From Bacteroidales bacterium (GTDB taxonomy: Bacteria > Bacteroidota > Bacteroidia > Bacteroidales > P3): a DNA stretch of 56,100 nucleotides. The notes beneath the pieces were generated by a model. That model made no database searches, was not told the DNA's origin, and saw only the letters and a list, made by a program, of their open reading frames with translations. The DNA lies in contig JAISLH010000124.1 in the NCBI GenBank assembly GCA_031260565.1, forward strand, positions 1-56,100. The letters are read 5' to 3'. Below are positions 46,013 through 54,871 of this stretch, in pieces. The position numbers and the translations under genes were made by a program. How positions within the stretch are numbered: the first letter of the stretch is position 1; every line of letters begins with the position of its first letter.

Positions 46013-47456
46013 AATCTCTTTTTATTAAACCAATGATACCTCTGAGCGAAAAAATACGGAAAGCCACCGCCAAGATAGCATAAACCACCGCAGTTATGCA
46101 GACAAGCCAAAGCCAAGAAAGGGCAATTTGTTTCACCAAAAAACCAACAGCAATCAGCGAGGCAATGAAAGCTATCATTTTAAGAATATAATGAAAATTT
46201 ATAGTGAGATTGAAAAGTCGCAAGGCAATGATTATTTGCAATATTGCCGTGAAAGACTGCGTGAAAAGGCTGGAATAGGACGCCCCAAGAGCTTCAAAAT
46301 GCGGAATAAGTAACAAATCAAAGCCTATATTGCTCACCATACCGCAAAAAGCAACGATATTGAGTTTTCGCAAGCTTCCATTAGCCGTAAGAAGTGTGCC
46401 AAAAATATATGTCATTGAGATAGGAATGAAGCAAAAGCTCAACACGCGATAAACCTCTATGCTTTGCTCAATATGTTTGTTATACATAAGACTAATAATC
46501 TCTCTTGTATAGAATTGGCTTATTATTGCGAAGGATACAGACAACGTTATAAGAATATGGAATGAGACCTTGACCACTTCCTTCACTCCTATCTTCGTTT
46601 TTATCATATTGGCAAACAACGGCAACAAGATTATGGAGAAAAGATATGCAACCATATTTGCCGAATCTACTAACCTAAAACCGGCAGCGTAGATAGCGGA
46701 GGCTACATCTCCCTCTTTGAGTAAATTCAATAGCATTACCGAGTCAATTCTATTGTAACAACTCATCAGCAAAGTAAGCAAGGCATAAGGGTAACAATCT
46801 TTCAAGACCCTTATCATAAAGCTACGACTCCATTTAAGCTTTTGAAAGCCGGTTTTATATAAGCATACGGCGGCGGCAATCAAAGCCGTAATCGAATAAG
46901 ACGCCACCTGAGCATAAACAAAGTATTCTATCTTAAACTTGCCTTGATGTAAGACCGATGTCCAAAGCAATAGCCCGCAAATGACAATCATCAAAAATCG
47001 GTCTAAAACACTCAAGACGCTATCGGTTTTGAACATCAACAAGCCGCTTATGTTGGAACGAAGATATAAAATGAGTGATACGAGTATTTGACAAACACAA
47101 AGCCAAAGCAACATCGTCATTTCCTTCTGTGAAGTCTTTCCTGCAATCAAAGCTGTTGCAAAGATGATAGCCGTGAAAGCCAAAGCCATAATAATTTTCA
47201 TCGGTATTAGTCTTGCGAGGTATTTTGGTAGTAGTCGCGAATGTTGTGCTATTTGGCGGTTGTTCCAGTTGGTCAAACCCAAGTCAAGAAATACATTAAA
47301 TATATAGGTGAAGTTGAGGAGGGCAAAGTACAATCCATAATCCTCACTTGCCACAGCATTTTGCACACCCCTATCAATACCCAATATCCAAAACGTTTTA
47401 ATCAAGACATTGAGCAGTAGCAAAAAGGCAAGGTTGGTTAAGAATAACTTCTTCAT
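46011..47456 (-). CDS. Polysaccharide flippase-like membrane protein (MATE/Wzx superfamily)
   Basis: About 481 residues with 12-14 predicted membrane helices and short polar loops, the make-up of O-antigen or polysaccharide transporters. Typical pieces are LDLGLTNWNNRQIAQHS near the start and FGTLLTANGSLRKLN in the second half. I cannot assign a precise subfamily. The longer frame starts at 47504, upstream of a promoter element (47465-47472), so the ATG at 47456 is preferred. Probably flips a lipid-linked sugar across the inner membrane. Two glycosyltransferases lie further on (53669-56046) but with the opposite orientation. Confidence 0.85.
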   Translation of the reverse strand: MKKLFLTNLAFLLLLNVLIKTFWILGIDRGVQNAVASEDYGLYFALLNFTYIFNVFLDLGLTNWNNRQIAQHSRLLPKYLARLIPMKIIMALAFTAIIFATALIAGKTSQKEMTMLLWLCVCQILVSLILYLRSNISGLLMFKTDSVLSVLDRFLMIVICGLLLWTSVLHQGKFKIEYFVYAQVASYSITALIAAAVCLYKTGFQKLKWSRSFMIRVLKDCYPYALLTLLMSCYNRIDSVMLLNLLKEGDVASAIYAAGFRLVDSANMVAYLFSIILLPLFANMIKTKIGVKEVVKVSFHILITLSVSFAIISQFYTREIISLMYNKHIEQSIEVYRVLSFCFIPISMTYIFGTLLTANGSLRKLNIVAFCGMVSNIGFDLLLIPHFEALGASYSSLFTQSFTAILQIIIALRLFNLTINFHYILKMIAFIASLIAVGFLVKQIALSWLWLVCITAVVYAILAVAFRIFSLRGIIGLIKRD

Positions 47457-47464
47457 CTGGTTTG

Positions 47465-47472
47465 CAAAAGTA
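47465..47472 (-). promoter_or_regulatory. -7 promoter element of the flippase gene
   Basis: TACTTTTG on the minus strand, 9 bp from the chosen ATG, which would give a very short leader or a leaderless message. Confidence 0.6.
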
Positions 47473-47539
47473 CTAAAAAATACAAAAAGAGCCTTATCTA
47501 GCAAAAAGAGGGCAAAAATTACAAATAAGAAAATTTTTG

Positions 47540-47547
47540 TACCTTTG
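47540..47547 (+). promoter_or_regulatory. -7 promoter element of priA
   Basis: TACCTTTG, 27 bp before the priA ATG, diverging from the flippase promoter 68 bp away. Confidence 0.75.
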
Positions 47548-47573
47548 CTCTCTCTCTTTAAGTAAAATATGAT

Positions 47574-50078
47574 ATGGAAAGCAACGTAGAGACTCTTTTT
47601 GTTGAAGTTATATTGCCCTTACACTTGCCCACAACCTTCACATACAGAGTGCCGAGGGAATGTGCTGGTGATATAACGGTCGGGTTGAGGGTTGCAGTTC
47701 AGTTTGGCAATAAAAGGATTTATTCGGCTATCGTTTCAGAAGTTCATAATCGCATTCCGAAGATACAAAGTGTTAAATATATCCTCGCCATTTTAGACTC
47801 TGAACCAATAGTTTCAGATAAAAATATAGCTTTTTGGCGATGGATTGCTTCATATTATTGTTGCTATATCGGTGATGTAATGACGGCTGCGTTGCCTGCG
47901 GCTTTCCGCTTGAAGAGTGAAACAAAGGTGATAGTAAATCCTGATTTTGACGGAGATATATCACTACTTGACACTACCGAACAACTCATTCTATCCTCGG
48001 TAAGCAAGCAAGAAAGTGTTGAAATATCAGAAATAAGTAAGGTTACGGCTATTGAGAAAGACATTTTACCCATTATTCAGAACCTTATAAAGAAGCAAAT
48101 ACTCACTACGGATGAAGAACTATACGACAGGTACAAACCGAAGAAAGAAGATGTCGTTTTGCTGTTGCCCAAGTACCGAGAGGCGGCGGCGAATGAAGAT
48201 AAAAACTCACCATTACAGCAGCTATTTAAGGATTTAGAGAGCAACCGTAAGCACGAAAAGCAGTATCAAGCATTGCTTTCTTACTTTGCCTTGCGGCTAA
48301 ACGGCAACTGGGAGGTGCGAAAGGCTGATTTGTTAAGCAGGAATGTCTCTCAAAACACCTTAAACACTCTTCAAAAGAAAGAAATCTTCATTTGCAAAAA
48401 GAAAATCCGCAGTCGGTTATCGGCAAATGCTGCTTCACTAACTCTTGACCAACTTTCATTGACGGCGGAGCAAGAAACGGCTTTTGAGAACATAATGTTA
48501 CTGCCGCCAAACAAAGTTTCGCTTCTCCATGGCGTTACAGGCAGCGGCAAAACCGAAGTTTATATCAAGTTAATTGAGCAAACGCTTAAAGAGAATCGTC
48601 AAGTGCTATTTCTCTTACCTGAAATCTCTCTCACGGCACAACTCATCAGTCGGTTGGAGGAGTATTTTGGAGACAAGATAGGGGTTTATCATTCTCGGTT
48701 TTCAAAAGAGGAGAGGGTGGAAATTTGGAACAAATGTAAGGAATCAAATTTGAACAATCGCTATTCAATAGTTATCGGCTCAAGGTCGGCTATTTTTCTG
48801 CCTTTTACAAACTTAGGGCTGATTATTGTTGATGAAGAGCACGATAATTCATACAAACAATACGAGCCTTCGCCACGTTACAACGGCAAAGATGCCGCAA
48901 TATGGCTCGCTAACCAACATCAGGCTAAGGTAGTCTTAGGAAGCGCGACTCCGAGTGTTGAAACATATTATAATTGTCAAACAGGAAAATATGCCCTCTT
49001 TGAATTGAAGAAACGCTATTGCTCAGTGCCTATGCCAGAGATACTTATCGCTGATATGAAAGAGGCTAAGCGTAACGGAGAAGTGCATTCCATTTTCTCA
49101 AAACTGCTTTTGGATAACATTGCAATGGCATTACAGAATAAGGAACAGGTCATTTTATTTCAGAATCGTAGAGGATTTGCTCCGTCTTTGCAGTGTGAAA
49201 TTTGCGGTTTTGTGCCTAAGTGCCCTAATTGTGATGTTTCACTGACGCTTCATAAGACTTCGGCGAGCCTAAACTGCCATTACTGCGACTACAATAAAGC
49301 TTTGTTGAAAACGTGTCCTCAATGCGGTTCGGCGGCTTTGCGAATGGTTGGTTTTGGAACAGAAAAGATTGAGGAAGAACTTGCTATCTTCTTTCCAAAT
49401 GTGCGAATTGAGCGAATGGATTTGGACTCCACAAAGGGCAAAAACTCATATCAGCGACTCATAACAGCATTTGAAAAAAGGGAGATGGATATTCTGGTTG
49501 GCACACAAATGATTTCCAAAGGTTTAGACTTTGATAACGTATCCACAGTGGGTATTCTTGATGCTGATTCTTTGCTTCGCTTCCCTGATTTCCGTTCTTA
49601 CGAAAAGGCTTTTCAAATGATGACACAGGTTAGTGGCAGAGCAGGAAGACGTAAGCAGGGAAGAGTCATTATACAGACAGCAAACCCTTATCATCAAGCC
49701 ATTTGCGATGTAAGCGAACACAACTTCATTTCAATGTTCAATAGTCAGATTTTGGAGAGAAAGGTCTTCAAGTACCCGCCTTTTTATCGCCTTGTGAAGA
49801 TTGTGCTTTCCCATAACGACAAATCTTTATTGGACGCAGCCGTAGCGGATTACGCTGCACAGATACGCCAAATTTTTTCTTCCACACGAGTTCTTGGACC
49901 GCAAGAACCTCTCATCGGCAAAGTCCGTAATCGTTATATTTTGCAGATATGGCTCAAACTCGAAGCAAAACTTTCATATTCGTCTGCCAAAGAGGAGATT
50001 CTGCGGCTAAATGAAACATTCCTCGCCGCCGATAAGCATAAGACGATACGGATTGTTGTTGATATTGACCCGCAATAG
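47574..50078 (+). CDS. priA: Primosomal replication restart helicase PriA
   Basis: 834 residues. The N-terminal region (1 to about 190) matches the PriA DNA-binding domain. The helicase core has Walker A GVTGSGKTE, the DEEH box (IVDEEHDNSYKQYEP) and the GSATPSVE motif. The zinc-binding region inserted in the second RecA lobe has four CXXC-type pairs (CEICGF, CPNCDV, CHYCDY, CPQCGS). QVSGRAGRRKQGRVIIQT is motif VI. It reloads the replicative helicase at stalled forks. The start is as given; a class I repeat follows about 50 bp behind the stop. Confidence 0.96.
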   Translation: MESNVETLFVEVILPLHLPTTFTYRVPRECAGDITVGLRVAVQFGNKRIYSAIVSEVHNRIPKIQSVKYILAILDSEPIVSDKNIAFWRWIASYYCCYIGDVMTAALPAAFRLKSETKVIVNPDFDGDISLLDTTEQLILSSVSKQESVEISEISKVTAIEKDILPIIQNLIKKQILTTDEELYDRYKPKKEDVVLLLPKYREAAANEDKNSPLQQLFKDLESNRKHEKQYQALLSYFALRLNGNWEVRKADLLSRNVSQNTLNTLQKKEIFICKKKIRSRLSANAASLTLDQLSLTAEQETAFENIMLLPPNKVSLLHGVTGSGKTEVYIKLIEQTLKENRQVLFLLPEISLTAQLISRLEEYFGDKIGVYHSRFSKEERVEIWNKCKESNLNNRYSIVIGSRSAIFLPFTNLGLIIVDEEHDNSYKQYEPSPRYNGKDAAIWLANQHQAKVVLGSATPSVETYYNCQTGKYALFELKKRYCSVPMPEILIADMKEAKRNGEVHSIFSKLLLDNIAMALQNKEQVILFQNRRGFAPSLQCEICGFVPKCPNCDVSLTLHKTSASLNCHYCDYNKALLKTCPQCGSAALRMVGFGTEKIEEELAIFFPNVRIERMDLDSTKGKNSYQRLITAFEKREMDILVGTQMISKGLDFDNVSTVGILDADSLLRFPDFRSYEKAFQMMTQVSGRAGRRKQGRVIIQTANPYHQAICDVSEHNFISMFNSQILERKVFKYPPFYRLVKIVLSHNDKSLLDAAVADYAAQIRQIFSSTRVLGPQEPLIGKVRNRYILQIWLKLEAKLSYSSAKEEILRLNETFLAADKHKTIRIVVDIDPQ

Positions 50079-50130
50079 CCGTTATTTTTTCAGAATTATA
50101 CACTTTGCTAAAATGCAACTCTGCTTGATT

Positions 50131-50220
50131 TTTCTAAAGCGGCGTTTCGTGACTCTAAAGTGGCGTTTCAGCGTCACGAAACGCCGCTTTAGAAAATTAA
50201 GGTGGCGTTTGGTGAAAATA
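50131..50220. repeat. GGCGTTT-family hairpin repeat (class I), complete reference copy
   Basis: A perfect 23-bp stem (50131-50153 with 50173-50195) encloses a loop holding AAAGTGGCGTTTC. A tail with GGTGGCGTTTGGTG follows. Modules starting AAAGCGG, AAAGTGG, AAACGCC and AGGTGGC are 21-22 bp apart. No gene in 50079-50289. Confidence 0.95.
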
Positions 50221-50289
50221 AAGTAAGGCTTTGAAAAATTTAATTTTGGCTTTGTTGGCGAGATTGAGCATTATGTTACAATAATTCAC

Positions 50290-50297
50290 TACTTTTG
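50290..50297 (+). promoter_or_regulatory. -7 promoter element of the membrane-protein/dapF operon
   Basis: TACTTTTG followed by CAGCCTGAAAA, 23 bp before the first ATG. Confidence 0.8.
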
Positions 50298-50319
50298 CAG
50301 CCTGAAAAAAGATAAAAAA

Positions 50320-50592
50320 ATGACAAACAAGAATTTCAAAAACGTTTTCGCCATTGTAATAGCAGCCTTATTAGTTATCGCAATGCAGTTAATTCAAGCT
50401 GGCAACGAGATACCAAGTTATAAGTTTTGGATATGTTTCTGGGTTATCGTGGCTGCCCTGTTTTACATCGTTTATGTTGCCTTCGTCTTAGCCAAAGCAC
50501 TTCGTCAGGCTCGCAAACAGGTTGTTAAACTCTCTGAACAGATAAGTGAGATAAGCAAAGAAGACTTGACGTCCGCTCAAACTCAGGAGTAA
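50320..50592 (+). CDS. Small two-helix membrane protein, unknown function
   Basis: 90 residues with two predicted membrane helices, at about 8-26 and 38-62, and a charged C-terminal tail likely to form a short helix (KQVVKLSEQISEISKED). Only one base separates its stop from the next start, and it is the first gene after a clear promoter, so expression looks real. I do not recognise a family. Confidence 0.8.
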   Translation: MTNKNFKNVFAIVIAALLVIAMQLIQAGNEIPSYKFWICFWVIVAALFYIVYVAFVLAKALRQARKQVVKLSEQISEISKEDLTSAQTQE

Positions 50593-50593
50593 A

Positions 50594-51298
50594 ATGAAAA
50601 AACAGGATTTCGGATTTATTGCAGCGGCGATTGTCGTTGTTGGTCTTTTCTTTTGCGTTACTCCCTTAAATGAATGGTTTATGGAATGGAGCAAGGCAAA
50701 GGACGGACGTTATTTTGTGCTTGCCTTTTTGAAGTTTGGGGTCTTGGCTACGGCGGGTGAAAGCATTGGATTGAGAATCAGCAAGGGTGTCTATAACCAA
50801 AAGGGCTTCGGATTGCTGCCGCGAGCTATCGTTTGGGGTATTTTGGGCGTTGGAATATCTATTGCTATGAGCATTTTTGCAAGTGGTACTTTTTCTTTTT
50901 TACATTACTGCGGGCTTGACTTATCGGCGGGCAATATTGGCTTGCAAGGCTTTGGTATTCAATTATTATACGCCTTTTGTGTGTCAGTCTTTATGAATAC
51001 TTTTTTCGCTCCCGTCTTTATGACAATACATAAGGTTACCGACACGCACATCTTGGAGCACAAAGGCACAATTAGAGGCTTTTTTACACCCATTGCCTTT
51101 GGCAGAATCTTGAAAAACCTCAACTGGAACGTTCAATGGAACTTCGTCTTTAAGAGAACTATACCACTTTTTTGGTTTCCAGCTCACACGATAACCTTTT
51201 TGCTGCCGTCAGAGTATAGAGTACTTTTCGCAGCTTTGCTTGGCGTGGCATTGGGGGTTATTTTGTCAATTGCAAACCTTAAAAAAACAAACGCATAA
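50594..51298 (+). CDS. Multi-pass membrane protein, possibly Mpv17/PMP22-like
   Basis: 234 residues, about five to six hydrophobic segments. The C-terminal part, from WNVQWNFVFKRTIPLFWFP to LLPSEYRVLFAALLGVALG, loosely resembles the C-terminal signature of the eukaryotic Mpv17/PMP22 family (Trp-rich segment, Pro, then Glu-Tyr-Arg). I treat that as a suggestion. It is cotranscribed between the small membrane protein and dapF, with 3 bp to the dapF start. No transport motif is visible. Confidence 0.8.
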   Translation: MKKQDFGFIAAAIVVVGLFFCVTPLNEWFMEWSKAKDGRYFVLAFLKFGVLATAGESIGLRISKGVYNQKGFGLLPRAIVWGILGVGISIAMSIFASGTFSFLHYCGLDLSAGNIGLQGFGIQLLYAFCVSVFMNTFFAPVFMTIHKVTDTHILEHKGTIRGFFTPIAFGRILKNLNWNVQWNFVFKRTIPLFWFPAHTITFLLPSEYRVLFAALLGVALGVILSIANLKKTNA

Positions 51299-51301
51299 CG
51301 A

Positions 51302-52090
51302 GTGATGATGATAGCATTCTCAAAGTATCAGGCATCAGGTAACGATTTCATTTTAATAGATGTTAGAAAGCAGGTCGTTAAATTGACTGAAAACGATATT
51401 AAAAGGCTATGCGACAGGCATTTTTCAGTAGGTGCAGACGGCGTTATACTCTTGCAGGAGACTGATAAGAAAAGTTACGACTTTGAGATGAAATTTTATA
51501 ATTCTGACGGCTCATTTGGAATGTTTTGTGGCAATGGAGGTCGCTGTATTGTGGCTTTTGCGAGGGATTTAGGCTTGATTTCAAACTCCTGTATCTTTGT
51601 TGCCCCTGACGGAAATCACGAGGCGAAGGTACAAGGCAATATTGTAACACTTTCAATGCAAAATCCAACACAATTAGAGCAATTTACAGACGGCTGGTTT
51701 GTCAATACAGGCACACAGCATTTCATAACATTTGTACAGGATTTAGATTTGATAGACGTTTATAATCAAGGGCAACAACTACGCTATGACTCACGCTTTG
51801 GAAAGCATAACGGGACAAATGCAAGCTTCGTTCAACAGACGGCAAACGGCATAAAGATTAGGACTTATGAAAGAGGTGTTGAAGCCGAAACTCTTTCCTG
51901 CGGTACGGCTGTAACGGCGGCGGCGGTAATCTATGCTGTCATCAATAATTTATCAGGCAACATAGTTGTTAAAGCAAGTACCAAAGGCGGCAATTTGCAA
52001 GTTTATCTTAACAAAGATAATAAAGATATAACTGATGTTTTCCTACAAGGTGAGGCTGTCAAGGTCTTTGACGGCGTGATAACGTTATAG
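51302..52090 (+). CDS. dapF: Diaminopimelate epimerase
   Basis: 262 residues, usual length. Both catalytic cysteines are present, in GNGGRC and in TLSCGTAVTAA. The N-terminal SGNDFILID segment is the first substrate-binding motif. It converts LL- to meso-diaminopimelate for lysine and peptidoglycan synthesis in the cytoplasm. The annotated frame starts on three tandem Met codons; the true start could be any of them. It is the last gene of a three-gene unit whose first two products are membrane proteins, a link I cannot explain. Confidence 0.95.
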   Translation: MMMIAFSKYQASGNDFILIDVRKQVVKLTENDIKRLCDRHFSVGADGVILLQETDKKSYDFEMKFYNSDGSFGMFCGNGGRCIVAFARDLGLISNSCIFVAPDGNHEAKVQGNIVTLSMQNPTQLEQFTDGWFVNTGTQHFITFVQDLDLIDVYNQGQQLRYDSRFGKHNGTNASFVQQTANGIKIRTYERGVEAETLSCGTAVTAAAVIYAVINNLSGNIVVKASTKGGNLQVYLNKDNKDITDVFLQGEAVKVFDGVITL

Positions 52091-52217
52091 GCTGCTTATG
52101 TCTGATTAAATTCTCCTGAGGCTTTGTTTGGCTGAATTGGAATAAGGTCTTATTGAAATTAAATAGCACTTATTTTGCAAAAATGAAGAAATAATGTGAT
52201 TAAAAGAAAAAAAGATA

Positions 52218-52225
52218 TACTTTTG
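52218..52225 (+). promoter_or_regulatory. -7 promoter element of the permease/glycosyltransferase operon
   Basis: TACTTTTG followed by CACATTG, 15 bp before the ATG. Confidence 0.7.
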
Positions 52226-52239
52226 CACATTGTTTTGAT

Positions 52240-53664
52240 ATGAAAAAACTTGATAAACTTATACTGAAATCATACATGGGACCGTTAGCTCTTACGTTCT
52301 CCATCTCTATGTTTGTCTTGCTGCTGCAGTTTCTTTGGCAAAGTATGGAGAAAATAATAGGGAAGGGAATAGAGTTGTCTGTTTGGGTAAAGATTATAGC
52401 TTATGCTTGTGCTACATTAGTGCCTATGGCGTTGCCTTTGACGGTTTTGCTGGCATCAATTATGACTATGGGAAATTTCGGTGAGCGTTACGAGCTTGTG
52501 GCAATGAAAGCATCTGGTATAAGTCTTTGGAGAGTGTTGCGACCACTTGTTTTGCTGTCAGTGTTTCTGTCTTTGCTGGCGTTCTGGTTTTCTAACAATA
52601 TAATGCCTTCTGCTACTGAAAAATCGAGAGTTATTATGTATGAAGTGGGAACAAAGAAGCCTACCCTTAATATAAGGGAAAACGAGTTTTATTCTGACAT
52701 TGATGGCTACGTAATCCGCATTGGGAAGAAGGATAATAAAGGGGAAAACCTCTGTGACATAATGATATATGATCATACTAAAGATTTGGGAAATCTAAAC
52801 GTTACAACTGCAAAATCAGGTCAGATGTATAGCGAAGATGATGGCAATACGCTTGTCTTTAATCTTCAAGACGGCTTCACGGTTGAGGAGGATATAGAGG
52901 ACGAAAACTATATTAAGCGACCTTTTATACGAATGTATTTTAAGGAACAGCTGGTGCGGATAGATGTTTCAAATTTTGCTTTTGAGGAAACGGACAAAGA
53001 TCGCTACAAAGGGCATTACAAAACGATGAATCTCTTAGAATTGATAAGCCAAATAAGCCTTTTAAGACATCAAAATGGAGATTTTAACCAATTTTTTCTC
53101 AAATCATTTACCAAAAACGCCTTAGTGTCTAAAAATAATAATGTTTCAACATCGCAAAACAGGCTTGACACAACTTATAACAATCTTACAAAAGACCAAA
53201 AGAACCTTATCAAAAGCTATATGACAAACTCCGTTGCCTCTTTGCAAAATGACATAAAATCTTGTGGCTATAAGAACGAAGACGACAAGGCAACCATCAT
53301 ACTACATCAAATAGAAGTCCATCGCAAATTTACCTTGTCGGCAGCGTGTCTTATTTTGTTTTTCATAGGTGCTCCTTTGGGTGCTTTAATACGCAAAGGC
53401 GGGCTGGGTATGCCTGTAGTGGTGTCCATAATTGCCTTTATACTTTACTATTTGGTCGGTATGTTTGGAGAGAAGTTTATTAAGGAAGGGACGATTGACC
53501 CTGCCATTGGAATGTGGCTTAGCTCCATTATATTCTTAGCTTTGGGCGTATTTTTAACCATTAAAGCCACGAGTGAATCGTCAATGCTCAACGCCGAACA
53601 ATGGCAAGGCAGGTGGCAGATTGTTAGAGATAAATTATTCAAATCCAAAAAGAAAGAGAATTAA
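52240..53664 (+). CDS. LptF/LptG-family permease (YjgP/YjgQ)
   Basis: 474 residues. Three N-terminal membrane helices (about 13-40, 55-80, 100-122) with the family motif GERYELVAMKASGISLWRVL on the cytoplasmic side are followed by a periplasmic beta-jellyroll region and three C-terminal helices (AACLILFFIGAPLGALIRKGG). LptF and LptG form the membrane part of the lipopolysaccharide export ABC transporter. The periplasmic part is larger than in E. coli, with a charged, poorly conserved insert around residues 265-370. Only one such gene is seen here. It is 4 bp ahead of the first glycosyltransferase. Confidence 0.93.
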   Translation: MKKLDKLILKSYMGPLALTFSISMFVLLLQFLWQSMEKIIGKGIELSVWVKIIAYACATLVPMALPLTVLLASIMTMGNFGERYELVAMKASGISLWRVLRPLVLLSVFLSLLAFWFSNNIMPSATEKSRVIMYEVGTKKPTLNIRENEFYSDIDGYVIRIGKKDNKGENLCDIMIYDHTKDLGNLNVTTAKSGQMYSEDDGNTLVFNLQDGFTVEEDIEDENYIKRPFIRMYFKEQLVRIDVSNFAFEETDKDRYKGHYKTMNLLELISQISLLRHQNGDFNQFFLKSFTKNALVSKNNNVSTSQNRLDTTYNNLTKDQKNLIKSYMTNSVASLQNDIKSCGYKNEDDKATIILHQIEVHRKFTLSAACLILFFIGAPLGALIRKGGLGMPVVVSIIAFILYYLVGMFGEKFIKEGTIDPAIGMWLSSIIFLALGVFLTIKATSESSMLNAEQWQGRWQIVRDKLFKSKKKEN

Positions 53665-53668
53665 AGTT

Positions 53669-54871
53669 ATGAAAATATTACAGATATGCTATAAGCCTCC
53701 ATTCCCACCTGCTGACGGCGGAGCAATGGGAATGAATGGCGTTACCGAAGGTCTTATCAACACAGGTAATAGCGTCAAGGTGCTAACATTTTATTCCGAT
53801 AAACACCCTTTCCATCTTGATGATTTGCCTAAACATTACATTGAGCAGACTAATATTGAGGCTATTTTTGTTGATTTGGGAGTTAAATTGTTGCCTGCTT
53901 TTGAATGTTGGATTACTGGTGAAAGTTATCACGTCAAACGTTTTGTCAGCAAGGATATGGCAAAGAAAATAAAGACCGTATTGCAACAAGAGACAGATTT
54001 TGATGTCGTTCAAATGGAGAGCATCTTTCTTTCGCCTTACGTAGATGTTGTTCGCAAATACTCGAAGGCAAGACTCGTTCTTCACGCTCCAAATGTAGAA
54101 CACCTGATTTGGCAACGCATAGCAAAGACAACAAAGAATATATTTAAGAAACACTATTTGAAACATCTGGCTCTAACTTTGCGAGCTTACGAACTTGAAA
54201 ACATCAATCGCTATGACGCTATCTATCCTGCCACAACTGCCGATGCTGAATACTTTAAAAACAATGGTTGTCGCCGTCCTTGCATTGCCGTTCCCGTTGG
54301 CTTGCCTCAGCCTGATATTGTAAGCAATGTGCTTCCACTTGCTAACACTTTATTTCATATAGGCTCAATGAATTATGTCCCAAACTTGCAAGCAATAGAA
54401 TGGTTTTTGCAGTCAGTTTGGCAGGACGTGCTTTCACTTACTCCAAACGCCAAACTTTATCTTGCAGGACGTGATATGCCGCCGTGGTTGTTGGATTACA
54501 AAGCTCCAAATGTTGAAATCGTAGGAGAGGTTGCCGATAGCACTTTATTTATGCAACGTCATAGCGTTATGGTTGTTCCTTTGCTTTCTGGCAGTGGGGT
54601 TAGAATTAAGATAATAGAAGCAATGAGTCTCGGCAAATGTGTTATTGCTACCGCCGTTGCCGCTGAGGGTATTCCATACAGCAATAATGAGAACATAATC
54701 ATTGCAAACACGGCTGAAGAATTTGCGAAGGCTGTTGCTAAATGCTTTTCTGATAAAGAGTTTTGCGATAACATCGGGATAAATGCAGCGAAGCTCGTAG
54801 CCGAAAACTACAACATCAACGCCATTGCCCAAAAGCTCGTTTCACTTTACCAACAAATTGAGCCAAAATGA
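53669..54871 (+). CDS. GT4-type glycosyltransferase
   Basis: 400 residues from the ATG chosen because it follows the permease stop by 4 bp and begins the typical MKILQICYKPPFPPADGGA motif. A longer upstream frame overlaps the permease and is not credible. The C-terminal domain shows the GT-B nucleotide-sugar-binding region, with VVPLLSGSGVRIKIIEAMSLGK. It would transfer a sugar to a glycan or lipid precursor; donor and acceptor unknown. Its stop overlaps the start of the next gene by 4 bp (ATGA), so they are coupled. Confidence 0.9.
   Translation: MKILQICYKPPFPPADGGAMGMNGVTEGLINTGNSVKVLTFYSDKHPFHLDDLPKHYIEQTNIEAIFVDLGVKLLPAFECWITGESYHVKRFVSKDMAKKIKTVLQQETDFDVVQMESIFLSPYVDVVRKYSKARLVLHAPNVEHLIWQRIAKTTKNIFKKHYLKHLALTLRAYELENINRYDAIYPATTADAEYFKNNGCRRPCIAVPVGLPQPDIVSNVLPLANTLFHIGSMNYVPNLQAIEWFLQSVWQDVLSLTPNAKLYLAGRDMPPWLLDYKAPNVEIVGEVADSTLFMQRHSVMVVPLLSGSGVRIKIIEAMSLGKCVIATAVAAEGIPYSNNENIIIANTAEEFAKAVAKCFSDKEFCDNIGINAAKLVAENYNINAIAQKLVSLYQQIEPK

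Noticed and set aside
50011-50226. Small basic open frame overlapping the priA end and a repeat
   Set aside because: Out of frame with priA and made of repeat-derived KRRF/KWRF heptads.
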